DNA from: Streptomyces sp. NBC_01233
Lineage (GTDB): Bacteria > Actinomycetota > Actinomycetes > Streptomycetales > Streptomycetaceae
Direction of reading: 5' to 3'
DNA length: 64,000 nt
Assembly (NCBI RefSeq): GCF_035989305.1
Contig: NZ_CP108514.1
Location: 3,782,501 to 3,846,500, forward strand
Every line of letters starts with the position of its first letter. The stretch's first letter is position 1. This document shows, piece after piece, positions 49,450 through 58,659 of the stretch. Under the pieces are notes generated by a model that saw nothing but the letters and a program-made list of their open reading frames with translations, did no database searches and was not told where the DNA came from. A program made the position numbers and the translations under genes.

Positions 49450-50361
49450 TCAGGACGGCAGGACGGTGGCGCCCGGCGCCGGGGAGGTCGCCACGCGGGT
49501 GGCACGGCAGGTGCCCGAGGCGTCCAGCGCGGCAGCGACCTTGGCGGCCGACTCCTGGTCCGCGACCAGGAAGGCCGTCGTGGGGCCCGAGCCCGAGACC
49601 AGCGCGGCCAGCGCCCCGGCACCGGTGCCCGCCGACAGCGTGTCCGCCAGGGACGGCCGCAGCGACAGGGCCGCCGCCTGCAGGTCGTTGGTCAGCGCGG
49701 CGGCCAGCGCTTGCGCGTCCCCCGACGCCAGCGCCGCCAGCAGCGCCGGCGAGGCCTCCGGCTCCGGTACCTCCGCCTCGGCCGTGAGCCGGTCGAACTC
49801 GCGGAACACCGCCGGGGTGGACAGCCCCCCGTCGGCCACCGCGAACACCCAGTGGAACGCCCCCGCGGCCACCGGGGTCAGCAGCTCGCCGCGGCCCGTT
49901 CCGAGCGCGGCCCCGCCGACGAGGCTGAAGGGGACGTCGCTGCCGAGCTCCGCGCAGATGTCGAGGAGTGCGGCGCGCGGGGTGTCCAGGCCCCACAGGG
50001 TGTCGCAGGCCAGCAGGGCCCCCGCGCCGTCCGCGCTGCCGCCCGCCATGCCTCCCGCCACCGGGATGTTCTTCGCGATGTGGAGGTGGACGGCGGGCTC
50101 GATGCCGTGGCGGGCCGCGAGGATCTCGGCGGCCCGCGCCGCGAGGTTGGTGCGGTCCAGCGGTACCTGGTCGGCGTCCGGGCCCTCGCAGGTCACCGTC
50201 AGCGTGTCGGCCGGGGTCGCCGTGACCTCGTCGAACAGCGACACGGCGAGGAAGACGTTGGCGAGGTCGTGGAAGCCGTCGGGCCGGGCCGCGCCCACCG
50301 CCAGCTGCACGTTGACCTTCGCGGGGACCCGTACGGTCACACCCGTCGTACGCGCGCTCAC
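49450..50361 (-). CDS. ispE: 4-diphosphocytidyl-2-C-methyl-D-erythritol kinase
   Basis: 303 residues. GHMP kinase of the MEP isoprenoid pathway: [24 protein letters not shown] (substrate motif 1), the ATP loop [18 protein letters not shown], and [13 protein letters not shown] (motif 3). GTG 50361 overlaps the rsmA stop by 4 nt (GTGA), so ispE is coupled to rsmA; the very long frame running upstream is a shadow. Ends close to the repeat cluster. Confidence 0.97.
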   Translation of the reverse strand: MSARTTGVTVRVPAKVNVQLAVGAARPDGFHDLANVFLAVSLFDEVTATPADTLTVTCEGPDADQVPLDRTNLAARAAEILAARHGIEPAVHLHIAKNIPVAGGMAGGSADGAGALLACDTLWGLDTPRAALLDICAELGSDVPFSLVGGAALGTGRGELLTPVAAGAFHWVFAVADGGLSTPAVFREFDRLTAEAEVPEPEASPALLAALASGDAQALAAALTNDLQAAALSLRPSLADTLSAGTGAGALAALVSGSGPTTAFLVADQESAAKVAAALDASGTCRATRVATSPAPGATVLPS

Positions 50362-51278
50362 AGTGCGGGCCTCTGCGCCGCCGGCTTGTTCTCGGCGATC
50401 GCGGCGAACTCCTCCACCGTCAGGGACTCGCCGCGTGCCTGCGGCGAGATGCCTGCGGCGACCAGCGCCGACTCGGCGCCCGCCGCCGAGCCGGCCCAGC
50501 CGGCCAGCGCGGCGCGCAGCGTCTTGCGGCGCTGTGCGAACGCCGCGTCCACGACCGCGAAGACCTCGGCCTTGGAGGCGGTGGTCTTGATCGGTTCGGT
50601 GCGCCGCACCAGCGAGACGAGACCGGAGTCGACGTTCGGGGCGGGCCAGAACACCTTGCGGCCGATGGCCCCGGCGCGCTTGACGTGCGCGTACCAGTTG
50701 GCCTTGACCGAGGGGACCCCGTAGACCTTGTTGCCGGGCTCGGCGGCCAGCCGGTCGGCGACCTCCGCCTGCACCATCACCAGGGTCCGCTCGATGGTCG
50801 GGAAGCGGTCGAGCATGGTCAGCAGGACGGGCACGGCCACGTTGTACGGCAGGTTCGCGACGAGCGCGGTCGGCGCCGGACCGGGCAGTTCCGTCACCAG
50901 CATCGCGTCGGAGTGGACCAGCGCGAAGCGGTCCTTCTTCGCGGGCATGCGGGCCTCGATGGTGGCGGGCAGCGCGGCCGCCAGGATGTCGTCGATCTCG
51001 ACGGCGACGACCCGGTCGGCGGCCTCCAGCAGCGCGAGCGTCAGCGAGCCCAGGCCCGGGCCGACCTCGACGACCACGTCGTCCGGGCGGACCTCGGCGG
51101 TCCGCACGATCCGGCGGACCGTGTTGGCGTCGATGACGAAGTTCTGCCCCTTCTGCTTCGTCGGGCGTACGCCGAGTGCGGCGGCCAGCTCCCGGATGTC
51201 GGCCGGGCCGAGGAGGGCGTCGGGCGCGGCGGGGGTACTGGAGGAGGGGTTCTCGGGCTGCTGCTCTGCGGTGCTCAC
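50358..51278 (-). CDS. rsmA: 16S rRNA dimethyladenosine transferase RsmA (KsgA)
   Basis: 306 residues from GTG 51278. It dimethylates two adjacent adenosines near the 3' end of 16S rRNA. Motifs: [21 protein letters not shown]-binding [18 protein letters not shown], and catalytic [15 protein letters not shown] (NLPY). The C-terminal rRNA-binding domain is complete ([14 protein letters not shown]). The N-terminus has a short Pro/Ser/Thr extension. The rsmA-ispE order is the normal actinobacterial arrangement, with an rpf gene upstream. Confidence 0.97.
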   Translation of the reverse strand: MSTAEQQPENPSSSTPAAPDALLGPADIRELAAALGVRPTKQKGQNFVIDANTVRRIVRTAEVRPDDVVVEVGPGLGSLTLALLEAADRVVAVEIDDILAAALPATIEARMPAKKDRFALVHSDAMLVTELPGPAPTALVANLPYNVAVPVLLTMLDRFPTIERTLVMVQAEVADRLAAEPGNKVYGVPSVKANWYAHVKRAGAIGRKVFWPAPNVDSGLVSLVRRTEPIKTTASKAEVFAVVDAAFAQRRKTLRAALAGWAGSAAGAESALVAAGISPQARGESLTVEEFAAIAENKPAAQRPAL

Positions 51279-51311
51279 CGGTAAAGCGTCTCAGATCGGC
51301 CGGGTGATCCC

Positions 51312-51350
51312 GAGCCGGACCGGGTGTCCGGCTCGCGGACGCGTTCCGCG
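51312..51350 (-). terminator. Hairpins after the rpf gene
   Basis: GAGCCGGAC-n5-GTCCGGCTC (51312-51334) and an adjacent CGCGGA/TCCGCG stem (51334-51350) just after the rpf stop; likely terminator before rsmA. Confidence 0.7.
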
Positions 51351-51356
51351 TGCCCG

Positions 51357-52949
51357 CTACGACGTGAGCCTGCGGCCGCAGTGGGGCCACGGGCTCGCTC
51401 CCCGCTGCAGGTAGAGCTTCTTCGCCCGGTAGGTCTGTTCCGGGCCCGACGCGTCCTGGGGGCGGCCGCTGCCGCCGAGGTCCTGCCAGGTGCGGACGTC
51501 GAACTGGTAGAGGCCGCCGTACGTTCCCGAGGCGTCGGTGGCCGAGGGGCGCCCGCCGGACTCGCACTGGGCGAGGGCCGCCCAGTTGAGGCCCTCGGCG
51601 CCGGCGACCGAGCTGGGCAGCGACTTGGTGCCGACCTTGACGAGCTGGGTGACGGGCTCGCGGACGACCTCGTCGGCGATGGCGCGGGGCGTCTGGCGGA
51701 CCCCGTTGACGGTGCGCAGGGTGTAGGTGACCCGGCGCGCCCCGGGCCGGCCGGCCCGTTCGACGACCTCGGTGCCGGCGAAGAGGTCGGGGTCCTTGAT
51801 CTTCTCGGTCTCGAACGGGATGCGCTCCTCGCGGACCTCGCGGGTGCCGGTGATGCGGAGCACGGTCACGGTCTGGCCGTCGCGCGGGAAGGCGGTGGGG
51901 GGTACGGAGGTGGTGTCCTGGCCCTGCAGGGTGATGCCGGCCTGGTCGAGGGCCTCCTCGACGGTGGCGGCGTTGGTGCGGATGGTGCGTTCGCGGCCGT
52001 CGGCCATGAAGGTGACGCTGCGTTCGGTGCGCACGCTCAGGGCGAGGCCGGAGCGCGGGACGGGCGCGGCGCGGGGGGCGGAGAGGTAGGCGCCTTCGGC
52101 GCGGATGCCGAACTGGCGCAGCGCGCCTTCGACGGTGCGGGCGGTGGTCCACACCTGGCGCTGCTGCCCGTCGAGCGTCAGGCGCAGGGGGCGGCCGTAG
52201 CGGACGACGATCTCCTCGCCGTCTGCGAGGCGTTCGCCGGGGGCGGGGGCGACGAGGTCGTGGGGGCCGACGCCGAGGCCTTCGGCGGCGAGCAGTTCCT
52301 CTACGTCGCCGGCGAAGGTGTGCAGGTTCCGCGGGACCCCGTCCACGGTGAGCCGTACGGACTTGTCGGCGGCGACGAACGCCGTCGTGCCGCCCGCGAG
52401 GAAGGCGACGACCAGGGCCTGGGGCACGATCCGCCGCCAGTTCCCGCCGGGGGGTTCGGCGGGGGCGGCGCGGCCGCGGGCGGCGCGGCGGCGGCCGGTG
52501 CCGGGCGGCGCGGCCGGGGCGTCGGCGGGGGCGCTGCGGCCGCGGGCGCGGCGGCCGGTACCGGGAACCGCCGGGGCGGCGGGGGCGGGTGCGACGGCGG
52601 CTGCGGCCGGGCTCGCGGCCCTGCGGCGGCCGGAGCCGGGCGCGGCCAGCGTGTCGGCCTCGGAGAGCCGGGCCAGTTCTGCCAGCTCGGCCAGCTCGGC
52701 CACGGCGGCCAGCTCGGCGAGTTCGGCGGGCGTCCTGCCGCCCTGGCGGCCGGGACCGGTGGCGGTGTCCGCGACCCGGCGGCGCCGGCCGGCCCGCCGG
52801 CTCCCGGGGCGCGGGGCGGGGACCCCGGGATCCGGGTCCCGGAGCGTGGCCCCGGGATCCGCCGCACCGGCCGTCCGGGCCGGCGGCTCGGCCCCGTACG
52901 CCTCCGGGACGGGACCGGCACGGCGGTGACTGCCCTGCGTATCGCTCAC
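51357..52949 (-). CDS. Resuscitation-promoting factor (RpfB-like)
   Basis: 530 residues from GTG 52949 (GGAG upstream). An unusually long disordered cytoplasmic start (about 1-170) holds a LAEL repeat run (76-95) and several GTGRRRA blocks; one helix follows (about 174-193, IVPQALVVAFLAGGTTAFV). Outside: three DUF348 repeats (about 197-240, 255-300, 315-360, each with VDG/LDG..R.v.T...TVEE.L), a G5 domain (about 365-440), and the lysozyme-like Rpf domain LNWAALAQCESGGRPSATDASGTYGGLYQFDVRTWQDLGG with catalytic Glu. It cleaves peptidoglycan and promotes spore germination or regrowth. Next to rsmA-ispE as in other actinobacteria. Confidence 0.93.
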   Translation of the reverse strand: MSDTQGSHRRAGPVPEAYGAEPPARTAGAADPGATLRDPDPGVPAPRPGSRRAGRRRRVADTATGPGRQGGRTPAELAELAAVAELAELAELARLSEADTLAAPGSGRRRAASPAAAAVAPAPAAPAVPGTGRRARGRSAPADAPAAPPGTGRRRAARGRAAPAEPPGGNWRRIVPQALVVAFLAGGTTAFVAADKSVRLTVDGVPRNLHTFAGDVEELLAAEGLGVGPHDLVAPAPGERLADGEEIVVRYGRPLRLTLDGQQRQVWTTARTVEGALRQFGIRAEGAYLSAPRAAPVPRSGLALSVRTERSVTFMADGRERTIRTNAATVEEALDQAGITLQGQDTTSVPPTAFPRDGQTVTVLRITGTREVREERIPFETEKIKDPDLFAGTEVVERAGRPGARRVTYTLRTVNGVRQTPRAIADEVVREPVTQLVKVGTKSLPSSVAGAEGLNWAALAQCESGGRPSATDASGTYGGLYQFDVRTWQDLGGSGRPQDASGPEQTYRAKKLYLQRGASPWPHCGRRLTS

Positions 52950-53097
52950 GACGCTCGCTCCACTGGTGATCCGGCACCCCCGGGTTCGGGCACGGCACCC
53001 TAGCGGAGGAGCCGTCACGCTCCAAAGCCGGACGGACACTCAGCGTGTCGGAGCAGGGCGGCGCGGTGCCGGGTGGATCACCGGTGGACGGGTGGAT

Positions 53098-53979
53098 TCA
53101 GTAGGCGAAGGCGCGCGCCGTATTGGCCGCCAGCGCGGTGGCCATCGCGTCCTCGTCGATGCCGCGGACCGCGGCCATCGCCCGTACCGTCAGCGGAATG
53201 AGGTACGGCGCGTTGGGCCGTCCGCGGTACGGCGCCGGGGTCAGGTAGGGCGCGTCGGTCTCGACGAGCACCAGCTCCAGCGGGGCCCCGGCCAGCGCCT
53301 CGCGCAGCGGCGCCGCGTTCTTGAAGGTGACGGTCCCGGCGAAGGACATGTAGTACCCGGCGGCGGCGCACTCGCGGGCCATGTCGGCGTCCCCGGAGTA
53401 GCAGTGGAAGACGGTCCGCTCCGGGGCGCCCTCCTCGCGCAGGACGCGCAGGACGTCCGCGTGGGCTTCGCGGTCGTGGATGACGAGTGCCTTGCCCTGC
53501 CGTTTGGCGATCTCGATGTGGGCACGGAAGGACCGCTCCTGCGCGGCCATCCCCTCCGGTCCGGTACGGAAGTAGTCCAGCCCGGTCTCGCCGACCGCCT
53601 TCACGTGGTCGAGGGCGGCCAGCGCCTCGATCTCGGCGAGCGCCTCGTCCAGCGCCCCCTCGCCGCCGCCGGCCCTGGCTCCCTGCCGCGACCATCCGTC
53701 GGGATCCCCCAAGACGATGCGGGGGGCTTCGTTCGGGTGAAGGGCGACGGCCGCATGGACGTTCTCGTACGCGGCGGCGGTCTCGGCGGCCCACCGGGAG
53801 CCCTTCACGTCGCAGCCCACCTGGACGACGGTGGTCACGCCGACCGAGGCGGCCTTCGCGAGGCCCTCCTCGACGGTGCCCGCCTGCATGTCGAGGTGGG
53901 TGTGCGAGTCCGCCACCGCCACCCGGAGGGGTTCGGGCAGCGGAGGCAGTGCGTCCTTGGAGGCGGAGGAAGGGCTCAT
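53098..53979 (-). CDS. tatD: TatD family metal-dependent deoxyribonuclease
   Basis: 293 residues. TIM-barrel metallohydrolase: metal ligands in VADSHTHLDM, Glu in AVGETGLDYFR, His in LVIHDREAH and VFHCYSGD, and Asp in LVETDAPYLTP. The TatD/MSMEG-type enzymes are 3'-5' DNases. It contains a short Gly/Ala insert (SRQGARAGGGEGA). The zinc-ribbon gene ends 10 nt upstream, so the two are probably cotranscribed. Confidence 0.95.
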   Translation of the reverse strand: MSPSSASKDALPPLPEPLRVAVADSHTHLDMQAGTVEEGLAKAASVGVTTVVQVGCDVKGSRWAAETAAAYENVHAAVALHPNEAPRIVLGDPDGWSRQGARAGGGEGALDEALAEIEALAALDHVKAVGETGLDYFRTGPEGMAAQERSFRAHIEIAKRQGKALVIHDREAHADVLRVLREEGAPERTVFHCYSGDADMARECAAAGYYMSFAGTVTFKNAAPLREALAGAPLELVLVETDAPYLTPAPYRGRPNAPYLIPLTVRAMAAVRGIDEDAMATALAANTARAFAY

Positions 53980-53989
53980 ACGGCCGATC

Positions 53990-54490
53990 TTATGACCGGC
54001 GGAAGACGCCCATCAGGCGGGAGAGCCGGCCCCGGCGCTCCAGGGGCTGGTCGACGGCGACGGGCCCGGGGGAGTCGTGCGTCCCCTTGCGGGGCTTCGG
54101 GGTCCGGGGGACGTTCGCTCCGGCCGGCACCGGTCCGGCGATCCCGGGGGCGATCTGGTGGTGGTAGAGGTGGTCGATCATGCCGAGCACCGAGGAGACC
54201 TGGCCCGCGCGCATGATCCGTACGACGTGTCCGCCGCAGTTCATGCAGGTCGGGTTGGACAGCGGGGAGGGCACCCGCTCGCCGTTGACCGTGTACATGA
54301 TGAACGGCTCGCCCCGGCCGTCGACGTGGTGCTCGATGGCGTACCCCTGCTCCCAGGCGTACCCGCACCTCATGCACGCGAAGGAGTAGGCCTCGTACAC
54401 GGTCTGCACGCCGGGGCTGGAGGCGGCGGCAGGGACTGCGGCGGGTACCGCGACGGGGACGGGTACCGGGGTGTCAGCGATCTCACTCAT
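53990..54490 (-). CDS. Zinc-ribbon protein of unknown function
   Basis: 166 residues. After a low-complexity PVPVAVPAAVPAA stretch comes a zinc ribbon with two Cys pairs, FACMRCGYAWEQGY and PTCMNCGGHVVRIMRAG, then a helix and a basic tail (RRGRLSRLMGVFRRS). No enzyme motif is seen. Upstream of tatD and likely in its operon; a nucleic-acid-binding or adaptor role is possible but not shown. Confidence 0.8.
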   Translation of the reverse strand: MSEIADTPVPVPVAVPAAVPAAASSPGVQTVYEAYSFACMRCGYAWEQGYAIEHHVDGRGEPFIMYTVNGERVPSPLSNPTCMNCGGHVVRIMRAGQVSSVLGMIDHLYHHQIAPGIAGPVPAGANVPRTPKPRKGTHDSPGPVAVDQPLERRGRLSRLMGVFRRS

Positions 54491-54577
54491 GCCAGCTCCT
54501 CTTGTTCCACTGGTGCCATTGCCAGTGGACGCCTCTTCAGGCGGGAGCGCATCAGGCCCTGTCTACTGTTGGACGGT

Positions 54578-54601
54578 CTTTGGGCGAGTCCATGCCCAAA
54601 G
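54578..54601 (-). terminator. Terminator after rsmI
   Basis: Perfect 8-bp stem CTTTGGGC / GCCCAAAG with an 8-nt loop, 50 nt past the rsmI stop on the minus strand. Confidence 0.7.
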
Positions 54602-54651
54602 CGCCCGGTGCGCGGTCTGAGCTTTGCTTTTCAGGTTAGCTCTTTACCGAC

Positions 54652-55569
54652 TCACGGCACCTTTTGTGCCGCATTCTTTGCCGCGACCACGGCGTCGAAC
54701 ACCTCGCGCTTGGGTACCCCGGCCTCGGCCGCGACCGCCGCGATGGCCTCCTTGCGCCGCTCCCCCGCCTCCTCGCGCACCTGTACCCGGCGCACCAGCT
54801 CCTCGGCGTCCACGTCGCCGGGTCCGGCGGCGGGGGCGCCCTCCACGACGACGGTGATCTCCCCGCGCACCCCTTCGGCGGCCCAGGCCGCGAGCTCGCC
54901 GAGCCCGCCGCGCTTGACCTCCTCGTACGTCTTCGTCAGCTCGCGGCAGACCGCGGCCCGCCGCTCGGCGCCGAAGACCTCGGCCATCGCGGCGAGGGTG
55001 TCGTCGAGCCGGTGCGGGGCCTCGAAGTAGACGAGCGTGCGCCGCTCGCCCTCGACCTCGCGCAGCCGGCCGAGGCGCTCGCCCGCCTTGCGCGGCAGGA
55101 ACCCCTCGAAGCAGAACCGGTCCACCGGCAGCCCGGACATCGCCAGCGCGGTGAGCACGGCGGACGGCCCGGGGACGGCGGTGACCTTGATGTCCTTCTC
55201 CACGGCGGCGGCGACCAGCCGGTAGCCGGGGTCGGAGACCGAGGGCATGCCGGCGTCGGTCACGAGCAGCACGCGCGCGCCGCCGGCCAGGGCCTCGACC
55301 AGTTCGGGGGTGCGCGCGGACTCGTTGCCCTCGAAGTACGAGAGGACGCGCCCGGTGGTGTGCACGCCGAGTCCCTGGGTCAGCCGGCGCAGCCGCCGGG
55401 TGTCCTCGGCGGCGATCACGTCGGCCCGCTCCAGCTCGGCCGCGAGGCGCGGCGGGGCGTCGGCGAGGTCGCCGATGGGGGTGCCGGCGAGGACGAGCGT
55501 GCCCTTCGGGCCTTCGGCCGCGGCGGTGGTGGAGGTGGGCTGGGTACCGCGGGGCTGGTCAGTTGTCAC
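54652..55569 (-). CDS. rsmI: 16S rRNA 2'-O-ribose C1402 methyltransferase RsmI
   Basis: 305 residues from GTG 55569. SAM-dependent tetrapyrrole-methylase-like fold: GTLVLAGTPIGDLADAPPRLAAEL, ADVIAAEDTRRLRRL, VLLVTDAGMPSVSDPGYRLV, VTAVPGPSAVLTALAMSGLPVDRFCFEGFLPRK and FEAPHRL are the RsmI signatures. The C-terminal region (EELVRRVQVREEAGERRKEAIAAVAAE) is the usual extension. Divergent from pmt. Confidence 0.97.
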   Translation of the reverse strand: MTTDQPRGTQPTSTTAAAEGPKGTLVLAGTPIGDLADAPPRLAAELERADVIAAEDTRRLRRLTQGLGVHTTGRVLSYFEGNESARTPELVEALAGGARVLLVTDAGMPSVSDPGYRLVAAAVEKDIKVTAVPGPSAVLTALAMSGLPVDRFCFEGFLPRKAGERLGRLREVEGERRTLVYFEAPHRLDDTLAAMAEVFGAERRAAVCRELTKTYEEVKRGGLGELAAWAAEGVRGEITVVVEGAPAAGPGDVDAEELVRRVQVREEAGERRKEAIAAVAAEAGVPKREVFDAVVAAKNAAQKVP

Positions 55570-55646
55570 CCGCCCATCCTCTCAGTCCCGCGCCCCGCCG
55601 CCCCCCGTGAGGCCCCCGCCACTGGGGCGCACACAGATCTCTTCCC

Positions 55647-55652
55647 TACGAT
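55647..55652 (+). promoter_or_regulatory. -10 box implying a leaderless pmt transcript
   Basis: TACGAT is placed 7 nt before GTG 55659, the normal distance from a -10 box to the transcription start, so transcription probably begins at the start codon. Confidence 0.6.
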
Positions 55653-55658
55653 GTGCCG

Positions 55659-57428
55659 GTGACCAGTACCGCGACGCCGTCGCCCAGCCCCGCGGGGGCC
55701 CCTGCCGCCTCGCCGGCGGGGCGCGAAGTAGAGCCGCCCACCTGGCTGCGCCGGCTGCGCGGCTTCGGCTACGCGCCGGCCGCCGCCGCGTCGCCGCGCG
55801 CGGACGTCCGCACCCGGCTGGTGCCCCCGTACGCCAAGCCGTCCCGGCAGCTGTGGCTGACCTTCGGTCTGCCGCCCGAGACGTGGGGGATCTGGCAGCG
55901 CATCTTCTCGTGGGCGGGGCCGCTCCTGGTGGCGCTGGTCGCCGGGGTGCTGCGGTTCGTGCACCTGGGCAGCCCGAAGGCGGTGATATTCGACGAGACG
56001 TACTACGCCAAGGACGCCTGGGCCACGGTCCGGCAGGGCTACGAGGCGAGCTGGCCCAAGGACGTCGACAAGTCGATCCTCGCCAACCCGGACGGGGTCG
56101 CGCTCCCCCTGGACCCGGGCTACGTGGTGCACCCGCCCGTCGGGAAGTGGGTCATCGGGCTCGGCGAGTGGATGTTCGGCTTCACCCCCTTCGGCTGGCG
56201 GTTCATGACCGCCGTGCTCGGCACCCTGTCGGTGCTGATGCTGTGCCGGATCGGGCGCCGCCTCTTCCGCTCGACCTTCCTGGGATGTCTGGCGGGCGCG
56301 CTGCTCGCGGTGGACGGCCTGCACCTGGTGATGAGCCGCACCGCGCTGCTGGACCTGGTGCTGATGTTCTTCGTGCTCGCCGCGTTCGGGGCGCTGCTCA
56401 TCGACCGCGACCGGGCCAGGGCCCGACTCGCGGACGCGCTGCCGGTGGACGAGGAGGGCCGGACCCGGCCCGACACGAAGATCGCCGAGTCGCTGCGGCT
56501 GGGCTGGCGGCCGTACCGGATCCTGGCCGGGGTCTGCCTGGGGCTGGCCGCGGGCACGAAGTGGAACGGCTTCGTCGTCCTGGCCTTCTTCGGGGTCCTC
56601 ACCGTGCTGTGGGACGCGGCCGCGCGCCGCACCGCGGGCGCGGGAGCCCCGTACGCGGCCATGCTGCGCCGCGACGCGCTGCCGGCCTTCGTGTCCACGG
56701 TGCCGGTCGCGATCGTGACGTACGTGGCCTCGTGGTCGGGCTGGATCTTCAGCCCGGACAACGGCAAGGGCGGCTACCTGCGCGACTGGGCGGCCAAGAA
56801 CGACCAGAACAGCGCGCTGTCGTTCCTGCCGGAATGGCTGCGCAGCCTGTGGCACTACGAGACCGAGGTCTACAAGTTCCACGTCGGGCTGACCTCGGGG
56901 CACACCTACGAGTCGAACCCGTGGAGCTGGCTGGTCCTCGGCCGGCCCGTCTCCTATTTCTACGAGTCCCCCGAGCCGGGCACCGACGGCTGCCCGGCGA
57001 CCGAGGCGGGCAAGTGCGCCCGCGAGGTGCTGGCGCTGGGCACCCCGCTGCTGTGGTGGGCAGGCTGCTTCGCGCTGCTGTACGTGCTGTGGCGGTGGTT
57101 CTTCCGCCGCGACTGGCGGGCGGGCGCGATCGCGTGCGCGGTGGCCGCGGGTCTGCTGCCCTGGTTCAACTACCAGGAGCGGACGATCTTCTACTTCTAC
57201 GCGGTGGTCTTCGTCCCGTACCTGTGCCTGGCGGTGGCGATGATGATCGGCGCCCTGCTGGGCCCGGCGGGCTCGTCCGAACGACGGCGCGCGCTGGGCG
57301 CGATCGGGGCAGGGGCACTGGTCCTGCTGATCGTGTGGAACTTCATCTACTTCTGGCCCATCTACACGGGCCAGACCCTCCCGATGGACTCCTGGCGCGG
57401 CCGCATGTGGCTGGACACCTGGGTGTAG
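55659..57428 (+). CDS. pmt: Dolichyl-phosphate-mannose protein mannosyltransferase (Pmt)
   Basis: 589 residues from GTG 55659 (GTG 55653 is an alternative two codons earlier). A GT-C fold membrane enzyme with about ten helices and the PMT hallmark first loop VIFDETYYAKDAW (DE), then GDRA/NPDGVALPLDPGYVVHPPVGKWVIG. Later features are KWNGFVVLAFFGVL and YNYQERT-like WFNYQERTIFYFYAVVFVPY. It O-mannosylates Ser/Thr of secreted lipoproteins using polyprenyl-phosphate mannose. Divergent from rsmI, as in other Streptomyces. Confidence 0.95.
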   Translation: MTSTATPSPSPAGAPAASPAGREVEPPTWLRRLRGFGYAPAAAASPRADVRTRLVPPYAKPSRQLWLTFGLPPETWGIWQRIFSWAGPLLVALVAGVLRFVHLGSPKAVIFDETYYAKDAWATVRQGYEASWPKDVDKSILANPDGVALPLDPGYVVHPPVGKWVIGLGEWMFGFTPFGWRFMTAVLGTLSVLMLCRIGRRLFRSTFLGCLAGALLAVDGLHLVMSRTALLDLVLMFFVLAAFGALLIDRDRARARLADALPVDEEGRTRPDTKIAESLRLGWRPYRILAGVCLGLAAGTKWNGFVVLAFFGVLTVLWDAAARRTAGAGAPYAAMLRRDALPAFVSTVPVAIVTYVASWSGWIFSPDNGKGGYLRDWAAKNDQNSALSFLPEWLRSLWHYETEVYKFHVGLTSGHTYESNPWSWLVLGRPVSYFYESPEPGTDGCPATEAGKCAREVLALGTPLLWWAGCFALLYVLWRWFFRRDWRAGAIACAVAAGLLPWFNYQERTIFYFYAVVFVPYLCLAVAMMIGALLGPAGSSERRRALGAIGAGALVLLIVWNFIYFWPIYTGQTLPMDSWRGRMWLDTWV

Positions 57429-57503
57429 CAGCAGATTCAGTGTGCGCCCCGCGCTTTCGCACGGTCCCCTCCTTGGTCGTTGTTGGTGGTCGAAAGTGAT
57501 CGC

Positions 57504-57523
57504 GGGCCGCCTCTGGACGGCCC
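57504..57523 (+). terminator. Weak hairpin after pmt
   Basis: GGGCCG-n8-CGGCCC, 76 nt past the pmt stop; a possible terminator near where the chromosomal backbone ends. Confidence 0.4.
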
Positions 57524-57632
57524 CCAGACGGCCCCACGGTCGGCCCTCTTTCGCCAGGGCAGCGACGTGCGAAGCTGGATCGCGCGGCGCCGACAGGCAC
57601 CACCGCGCATGCGGCGGAAGAAGGAGGAATGC

Positions 57633-58070
57633 GTGACGAACCCCAGCCCTCGTGGGACGTACTTGACGATCTCTGAGGCTCTGCGGGCAAGGATCGCCGA
57701 GGGGGCCTACCCCGATGGCCTTCCGTCCGAAGCGGAGATCGGGCGGGACTTCGGCGTGGCCCGTACTACCGTCCGCCGCGCGCTCCGCGCCCTGGAGGAA
57801 GCAGGTGACGTGACCACCGTCGCCGGGGTCGGCCGCCAGGTCGGCGGCGGGTCACAGGTGGCGCCGTACCGTCGGATCATGGCGGACCTTCTGGACCGCA
57901 TTCGGACGGGTGAACTGCCCGCCGGCGCTCGGCTTCCGAGCGAGTCCGAACTCTCCGAGACCTACGGAGTCGCGCGGGGCACCGTCCGCCGCGCCGTGCA
58001 CGAACTCGAAGGCGCCGGGCACGTTCACGCTCAGCACGGAGTCGGGCGGTTCGTGGGCCCGGCGTCCTGA
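57633..58070 (+). CDS. Twin-GntR winged-helix regulator without effector domain
   Basis: 145 residues; AAGGAGGAATGC precedes GTG 57633. Two GntR winged helices in tandem fill the chain: residues 8-69 (TYLTISEALRARIAEGAYPDGLPSEAEIGRDFGVARTTV core) and 78-142 (IRTGELPAGARLPSESELSETYGVARGTVRRAVHELEGAGHV). Each keeps the LPSE..L...GVAR.TVRRA signature. There is no FCD, UTRA or other ligand domain. Such a protein could bind two adjacent sites as a monomer. GntR regulators (KorSA-like) control transfer genes in actinomycete integrative elements, which fits the genes that follow. Confidence 0.87.
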   Translation: MTNPSPRGTYLTISEALRARIAEGAYPDGLPSEAEIGRDFGVARTTVRRALRALEEAGDVTTVAGVGRQVGGGSQVAPYRRIMADLLDRIRTGELPAGARLPSESELSETYGVARGTVRRAVHELEGAGHVHAQHGVGRFVGPAS

Positions 58071-58095
58071 TTATCGACAGCTTGGGGGCACTCAC

Positions 58096-58659
58096 ATGCA
58101 GTTGGCCAAGTGGGCTCACGATCTCGCGGAGTCCCTGCTTGCCGAAAGCCTGCCGACCCGGTGGGCCCATTCACAGCGCGTCTACTTCCAGGCCCTGACG
58201 CTGGCCCCGGCACTTGGCGAGGATGCGGAGCTGCTGGCCGCCGCGGCCATCGCGCACGACGTCGGATACGCCCGCGCGGCGGTGGACACGGGGCAGCACA
58301 TGATCGACGGAGCGCGCTATCTGCGCGACGTGGTGGGTGCCGACCCCCGGCTGTGCAGCATCGTGGCCTTCCACACGTCTTCCCCCTGGGAGGCCTCCGA
58401 GCTGGGGCTGAGCGAGATGCTGGCGGAGTTCGGCCCCGCAGAGCCCGTGCTGGTGGACGCGATCACCTACTGCGACTTGACCAGCAGCCCCGTGGGCGCG
58501 CTCGTGGATCCGGCGGAGCGGCTGACGGAGGTTCTCGACCGGTACGGCCCGGAACACGTCGTGTTCCGGGCCGTATCCGCGGCTCGGCCCGAGCTGCTAG
58601 CCCGGGTCGCCCGGGTGCGTCAGCGCAGCTTCGAGACGGAGCAGTCCAAGCTCAGCTGA
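58096..58659 (+). CDS. HD-domain phosphohydrolase-like protein
   Basis: 187 residues; GGGGG lies 7 nt before ATG 58096. HD-superfamily metal ligands: H25 in RWAHSQRVYFQALTL and H54-D55 in AAIAHDVGYARAAVD, with a later His in SIVAFHTSSPWEASELG and Asp in LVDAITYCDLTSSP. It is small with no extra domain, so a nucleotide or (p)ppGpp-like substrate cannot be told. It follows the twin-GntR gene by 25 nt and converges with the NUDIX gene, overlapping it by 8 nt. Confidence 0.88.
   Translation: MQLAKWAHDLAESLLAESLPTRWAHSQRVYFQALTLAPALGEDAELLAAAAIAHDVGYARAAVDTGQHMIDGARYLRDVVGADPRLCSIVAFHTSSPWEASELGLSEMLAEFGPAEPVLVDAITYCDLTSSPVGALVDPAERLTEVLDRYGPEHVVFRAVSAARPELLARVARVRQRSFETEQSKLS

Noticed and set aside
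49450..53025. A single 1191-residue minus-strand protein spanning ispE, rsmA and rpf
   Set aside because: Only its last 303 residues (IspE) resemble a protein; the rest is Arg-rich shadow of rsmA and rpf in another frame.
57429..57632. Possible tRNA 3' end or attachment site at the left edge of the mobile-element-like block
   Set aside because: No T-arm/acceptor sequence could be found; only a weak hairpin is present.
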